This document shows, piece by piece, positions 5,851-9,068 of a DNA stretch of 9,068 bases. The DNA comes from Paracoccaceae bacterium (GTDB taxonomy: Bacteria; Pseudomonadota; Alphaproteobacteria; Rhodobacterales; Rhodobacteraceae). The notes under the pieces were generated by a model that searched no databases, was not told the origin of the DNA, and saw only the letters and a list, made by a program, of their open reading frames with translations. The stretch is from assembly GCA_007134405.1 (NCBI GenBank), contig SLKW01000210.1, forward strand, positions 1 to 9,068, written 5' to 3'. Made by a program: the position numbers and the translations under genes. Positions within the stretch are counted from its first letter, which is position 1. Every line of letters starts with the position of its first letter.

Positions 5851-7206
5851 ATGTCCGGAATTCCGCACGATCACTACGAGCCGAAGAGCTCGGGCGAGAA
5901 GTGGCTGCACCGCCGCCTTCCGATCGTCTCGCTGCTCTACGACACCTTGATGATCCCGACGCCCAAGAACCTCAACTGGATGTGGATCTGGGGCGTCGTT
6001 CTCGTCTTCTGTCTGGTGCTGCAAATCGTGACGGGCATCGTGCTGGCGATGCACTACACGCCGCATATCGACATGGCCTTCGCCTCGGTCGAGCACATCA
6101 TGCGCAATGTCAACCACGGCGACATGCTGCGCTACATCCACCAGAACGGCTCGATGCTGTTCTTCTTCGCCGTCTACCTGCACATCTTCCGCGGCATGTA
6201 TTACGGCAGCTACAAGACCCCGCGCGAGGTGACGTGGATCATCGGCATGCTGATCTACCTGCTGATGATGGCCACCGCCTTCATGGGCTACGTCCTGCCC
6301 TGGGGCCAGATGTCGTTCTGGGGCGCAACCGTGATCACCGGCCTTTTCGGCGCGATCCCGGGCATCGGCGAGGGGCTGCAGACCTGGCTCCTGGGCGGCC
6401 CGGCCGTCGGCAACGCGACGCTGAACCGCTTCTTCTCGCTGCATTACCTGCTGCCCTTCGTGATCCTCGGCCTGGTCATCGTGCATATCTGGGCCTTCCA
6501 CACGACCGGCAACAACAACCCCACCGGGGTCGAGGTGCGCCGCACCTCCAAGGAAGACGCCGAGAAGGACACCCTGCCCTTCTGGCCCTACTTCGTGATC
6601 AAGGACCTGTTCGCGCTGGCGCTGATCCTGCTCGTGTTCTGGGCGGTCGTCGCCTTCATGCCGAACTACCTTGGCCACGCCGACAACTATATCGAGGCCG
6701 ATCCGCTGGTGACGCCGTCGCATATCGTGCCGGAATGGTACTTCCTGCCCTTCTACGCGATCCTGCGGGCCTTCACCTCGGACGTGATGATCGTGGTCGT
6801 CGTCAACTGGCTCACCTTCGGCATCGTCGACGCCACCTTCTTCGGGGTGCTGGCCATGTTCGGCGCGATTTTCGTGATGGCGCTGCTGCCCTGGCTCGAC
6901 ACCTCGTCGGTGCGCTCGGGCCGCTACCGGCCGGCCTTCAAGATGTGGTTCTGGGTCTTCATCATCAACTTCCTGGTCCTGACCTGGGTGGGCGCCATGC
7001 CGGCCGAGGGGATCTACACCACGATCGCGCTGATCGGCACGACCTACTGGTTCGCCTACTTCCTGGTGATCCTGCCGCTCCTCGGCGTGCTGGAGAAGCC
7101 GACGGTGCCCCCCTCCACCATCGAGGAGGACTTCAATAACACCGTCTCGAAAGACGGCAAGGGCAACGGCAAGCGCCTCGACCCCGAACCGATCCCGGCC
7201 GAATGA
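5851..7206 (+). CDS. petB: Cytochrome b subunit of the bc1 complex
   Basis: 451 residues, full-length bacterial cytochrome b with the eight transmembrane helices expected of the family. It holds hemes bL and bH and forms the Qo and Qi quinone sites. The four heme-ligand histidines are His97, His111, His198 and His212, the positions used in Rhodobacter. The Qo PEWY motif is at 294-297 with Glu295, and the cd-loop [15 protein letters not shown] (151-165) is intact. The C-terminal tail beyond about 425 is charged and proline-rich. The ATG is preceded by GGGAG (six-nt spacing). The sequence before it closely resembles that before petA: both read GGAGTAG then CCC and the start codon, suggesting similar initiation. 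The stop TGA overlaps an ATG of the petC frame (ATGA at 7203-7206), so petB and petC are translationally linked. Confidence 0.98.
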   Translation: MSGIPHDHYEPKSSGEKWLHRRLPIVSLLYDTLMIPTPKNLNWMWIWGVVLVFCLVLQIVTGIVLAMHYTPHIDMAFASVEHIMRNVNHGDMLRYIHQNGSMLFFFAVYLHIFRGMYYGSYKTPREVTWIIGMLIYLLMMATAFMGYVLPWGQMSFWGATVITGLFGAIPGIGEGLQTWLLGGPAVGNATLNRFFSLHYLLPFVILGLVIVHIWAFHTTGNNNPTGVEVRRTSKEDAEKDTLPFWPYFVIKDLFALALILLVFWAVVAFMPNYLGHADNYIEADPLVTPSHIVPEWYFLPFYAILRAFTSDVMIVVVVNWLTFGIVDATFFGVLAMFGAIFVMALLPWLDTSSVRSGRYRPAFKMWFWVFIINFLVLTWVGAMPAEGIYTTIALIGTTYWFAYFLVILPLLGVLEKPTVPPSTIEEDFNNTVSKDGKGNGKRLDPEPIPAE

Positions 7207-7223
7207 GAAAGGACATGAGCATC

Positions 7224-8027
7224 ATGAGCATCAGAAAGCTTGCCCTCTCCGCGGCTGCGGCACTGTCGCTGGGGGCCGGCCCGGCGGTCGCCGCCGGCGG
7301 CGTGGGCGAGATCATCGACTTCTCCTTCTCGTTCGAAGGGCCCTTCGGCAGCTACGACCGGGCGCAGCTACAGCGCGGCCTTCAGGTCTATACCGAGGTC
7401 TGCGCCGCCTGCCACGGCCTGCAATACGTCGCCTTCCGGACGCTCACGCAGGAGTCCGGCCCGGCGCTTTCGCCCGAGGCGATGCGCGCCTATGCCGCCA
7501 CATTCGAGGTTTTCGACCCCGAGATGCAAGAGTGGCGCCCGGCGGACGGCCCCGACCACTTCCCCGAGTCGGCGATGGAAACCGCGCCCGACCTGAGCCT
7601 CATGGCCAAGGCGCGCATCGGCTTCGAAGGGCCTTACGGGCTGGGCATCAACCAGCTCATCCGCGGCATGGGCGGCCCGGAATACATCGCCTCCTTCCTG
7701 CTCGGCTACGATGGCCGCGAAGAGATGCAGGCGGGCGCGATGTTCTACTACAACCGCGCCTACGACGGCTGGGTCTCGATGGCCCCGGTCCTGTGGGAGG
7801 ACGGCGTCGAATATGCCGACGGCACGCCGGCAACGATGGAACAGCAGGCCCGCGACGTCGCCGCCTTCCTGATGTGGACCGCCGAGCCGCATCTGGGCGA
7901 GCGCAAGCGCTCGGGTCTCGTCGGGGTGATCTTCCTGACGCTTCTCGCCTCGCTCCTCTACCTGACCAACAAGCGCCTCTGGGCACCGGTCAAGGACGCG
8001 GCCAAGCGCAAGCCCAAGGAAGCCTGA
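7224..8027 (+). CDS. petC: Cytochrome c1 subunit of the bc1 complex
   Basis: 267 residues from my chosen start. It receives electrons from the Rieske centre and passes them to soluble or membrane-bound cytochrome c. A Sec signal peptide ([20 protein letters not shown], about 4-23) is followed by the periplasmic heme domain, with CAACH (60-64) for covalent heme c and Met186 in SMAPVL as likely sixth ligand. The [27 protein letters not shown] stretch and a C-terminal anchor (about 228-245) ending NKRLWAP are typical of c1. The loop before the Met ligand is short and lacks the cysteine-bearing insertion of R. sphaeroides c1. In-frame ATGs lie at 7203, 7215 and 7224. I prefer 7224 because AAGGA at 7209-7213 is spaced well for it and only one nt from 7215. 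Coupling from petB could use 7203. Confidence 0.96.
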   Translation: MSIRKLALSAAAALSLGAGPAVAAGGVGEIIDFSFSFEGPFGSYDRAQLQRGLQVYTEVCAACHGLQYVAFRTLTQESGPALSPEAMRAYAATFEVFDPEMQEWRPADGPDHFPESAMETAPDLSLMAKARIGFEGPYGLGINQLIRGMGGPEYIASFLLGYDGREEMQAGAMFYYNRAYDGWVSMAPVLWEDGVEYADGTPATMEQQARDVAAFLMWTAEPHLGERKRSGLVGVIFLTLLASLLYLTNKRLWAPVKDAAKRKPKEA

Positions 8028-8079
8028 CCCGGTCAACCTGACAACGGGCACCGGACCCGGTTCAACCAAATCGTTTGTG

Positions 8080-8110
8080 AAACGCGCCCCCGACCCTGGG
8101 GGCGCGTTTT
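8080..8110 (+). terminator. Strong intrinsic terminator of petABC
   Basis: A perfect 12-bp stem (8080-8091 with 8098-8109, core CGCGCCCCC/GGGGGCGCG) and a 6-nt loop end in TTTT, 52 nt after the petC stop. This is a classic rho-independent terminator and closes the operon. Confidence 0.95.
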
Positions 8111-8524
8111 CGGTTGCGCCGATTACCCGTCGCCTGGAACCGGAAACCCGACCGGCATCCCGCGCGCCGCCGCCCGCTCCATGCCGCGCCCCGCCCCCAC
8201 CGCGACTGGCTCGCCCCAACCACGACGGCAAGATCGCCCGCGCCCCGGTGGCTGTTCCCGGCGGATCCCACCGGCAACCTGCCCAAACCTGCGCGCCCGC
8301 GAGTCCTACACGAGTCCTACGCGAGTCCTACGCGAGTCCTACGCCCTGTGACGGCCGTTTTCCCAACACAGCAAGGCTCCACGCCCCATCCGCCCCGAAA
8401 CCGGCCCAGCCCCGCCGAACGCCGCATCAAGATTTCATAAACCCTGCGGAACCCCCACCGAACGGCGGGCGCGTCAGGCAGTTTCGGGAAGGTCTGCGGC
8501 GATACGCGGCGCGCCGCCCGCGCG
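8111..8524. other. Convergent intergenic region, no gene seen
   Basis: About 414 bp lie between the petABC terminator and the converging DUF849 gene. A plus-strand open frame crosses it (8077-8721), but it is proline/arginine-rich, runs through the terminator and into the opposite gene, and has no ribosome-binding site, so I read it as a GC artefact. The plus strand is C-rich and G-poor in its second half (hand count for 8341-8460: 55 C, 24 G). It contains the 11-bp tandem repeat at 8301-8344 and a 12-bp palindrome GCGGCGCGCCGC at 8506-8517, just past the DUF849 stop. Confidence 0.7.
8301..8344. repeat. Four tandem 11-bp repeats (GAGTCCTACGC)
   Basis: Units at 8301-8311, 8312-8322, 8323-8333 and 8334-8344. 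The last three are identical; the first differs by one base (GAGTCCTACAC). The 11-bp period is close to one DNA turn, so bound proteins would sit on the same face, but a simple variable-number repeat in non-coding DNA is the plainer reading. Confidence 0.9.
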
Positions 8525-9068
8525 TCAGTGCCGCAACGGCAGCCCCAGCATTTCGCGCGCCTGCTGCCATGTCGCCACGGGCCGTTCGTAGCGCTCGCAC
8601 AACTCGACCGCACGCCGCACCAGCGCCGCATTCGACGGCGCAAGCGTGTGCCGATCCAGCCGCACATTGTCCTCAAGCCCGGTGCGCGCATGCCCCCCCG
8701 CCGCGATGCACCATTCGTTGAGAAGGATCTGCCCCGCCCCGATCCCCGCCCCGCACCAAAGCGCGTCCGGCGCCAGACGCTTGAGCGTTTGGACATAGAA
8801 ATCAAAGACTTCACGATCCACCGGCATGGCGTTCATCACGCCCATGACGAACTGCACATAAAGCGGCGCCTTGAGCCGCCCGGCACCCGCCATCTTCACC
8901 GCCTGGAAGACATGGCTCAGATCGAACGCCTCGATCTCGGGCTTCACCTCGTGCTGGATCATCTCGGCGGCCAGCCAGTCGACCAGGTCGGGCGGGTTCT
9001 CGTAGACGCGCGTCGGAAAGTTGTTCGATCCCACGGCAAGCGACGCCATGTCCGGCTTCAGCGGCAGC
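8525..9068 (-). CDS. Beta-keto acid cleavage enzyme (BKACE, DUF849), 5'-truncated by the window
   Basis: The C-terminal 180 residues are visible; the N-terminus lies beyond the window edge. The reading frame stays open to the edge (LPLKPDMASLAVGSNNFP), so the internal ATG at 9049 is not the true start. The family cleaves beta-keto acids with acetyl-CoA in a zinc-dependent, retro-Claisen-type reaction; the founding member is 3-keto-5-aminohexanoate cleavage enzyme (Kce). Visible hallmarks are NFPTRVYENPPDLVDWLAAEM, KPEIEAFDLSHVFQA and GGHARTGLEDNV. The last holds the Arg, Glu and Asp (visible residues 128, 132, 133) that fit the family's catalytic Arg, zinc-ligand Glu and neighbouring Asp. The HxH zinc ligands would be in the missing half. 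Substrate cannot be assigned. The gene converges on petABC, so the two are unlikely to be linked. Confidence 0.9.
   Translation of the reverse strand, partial: LPLKPDMASLAVGSNNFPTRVYENPPDLVDWLAAEMIQHEVKPEIEAFDLSHVFQAVKMAGAGRLKAPLYVQFVMGVMNAMPVDREVFDFYVQTLKRLAPDALWCGAGIGAGQILLNEWCIAAGGHARTGLEDNVRLDRHTLAPSNAALVRRAVELCERYERPVATWQQAREMLGLPLRH

Noticed and set aside
5691..7139. Plus-strand open frame of 482 codons over petA/petB in another frame
   Set aside because: An out-of-frame shadow of cytochrome b; repeated RGRRRHR-type composition and no ribosome-binding site.
8301..8344. CRISPR array
   Set aside because: Units are 11 bp and directly adjacent with no spacers, and no cas-like gene is present.
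8077..8721. Plus-strand proline-rich open frame after petC
   Set aside because: It begins within the petABC terminator, crosses the tandem repeat and enters the convergent DUF849 gene; no ribosome-binding site and no domain.

Overview
The window is high-GC DNA from an alphaproteobacterium, most likely of the order Rhodobacterales (Rhodobacter/Roseobacter group). Three things point there. The petABC operon encodes a 187-residue Rieske protein and a cytochrome b whose ligand positions match the Rhodobacter numbering. The sigma factor is of the RpoHII type. A GST-fold protein ends in the FzlA-type tail YADLDF. All assignments come from reading the translations; no database search was possible.

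Layout. (1) 1-154 (+): the last 50 codons of a glutamine-synthetase-family gene, followed by a weak intrinsic terminator near 249-267. (2) 359-3972: four genes on the minus strand, in transcription order mtgA (monofunctional peptidoglycan glycosyltransferase), an fzlA-like GST-fold gene, queG (epoxyqueuosine reductase) and rpoH of the RpoHII type. Gaps of about 50-110 bp separate them, so they may not form one operon; rpoH has its own AT-rich upstream region. (3) 4094-4999 (+): a small conserved-looking membrane-anchored protein translationally coupled to a second glutathione S-transferase, divergent from mtgA across a 121-bp region with an inverted repeat. (4) 5273-8027 (+): petA-petB-petC, the complete cytochrome bc1 complex, closed by a textbook intrinsic terminator at 8080-8110. 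petA starts with TTG. (5) 8111-8524: a convergent intergenic region with C-rich plus strand and four tandem 11-bp repeats. (6) 8525-9068 (-): the C-terminal part of a beta-keto acid cleavage enzyme (DUF849/BKACE) whose start lies beyond the window.

Functionally this is mostly core chromosome: respiratory quinol oxidation (petABC), cell-wall synthesis and division (mtgA, fzlA), tRNA modification (queG) and the heat/oxidative stress response (rpoH). I see no phage, transposon, CRISPR array or defence system and no convincing new system. The points most worth a second look are the fzlA-mtgA adjacency, the compact cytochrome c1, the candidate ECF-type promoter before rpoH, the inverted repeats upstream of petA and between the divergent genes, and the 11-bp tandem repeat.
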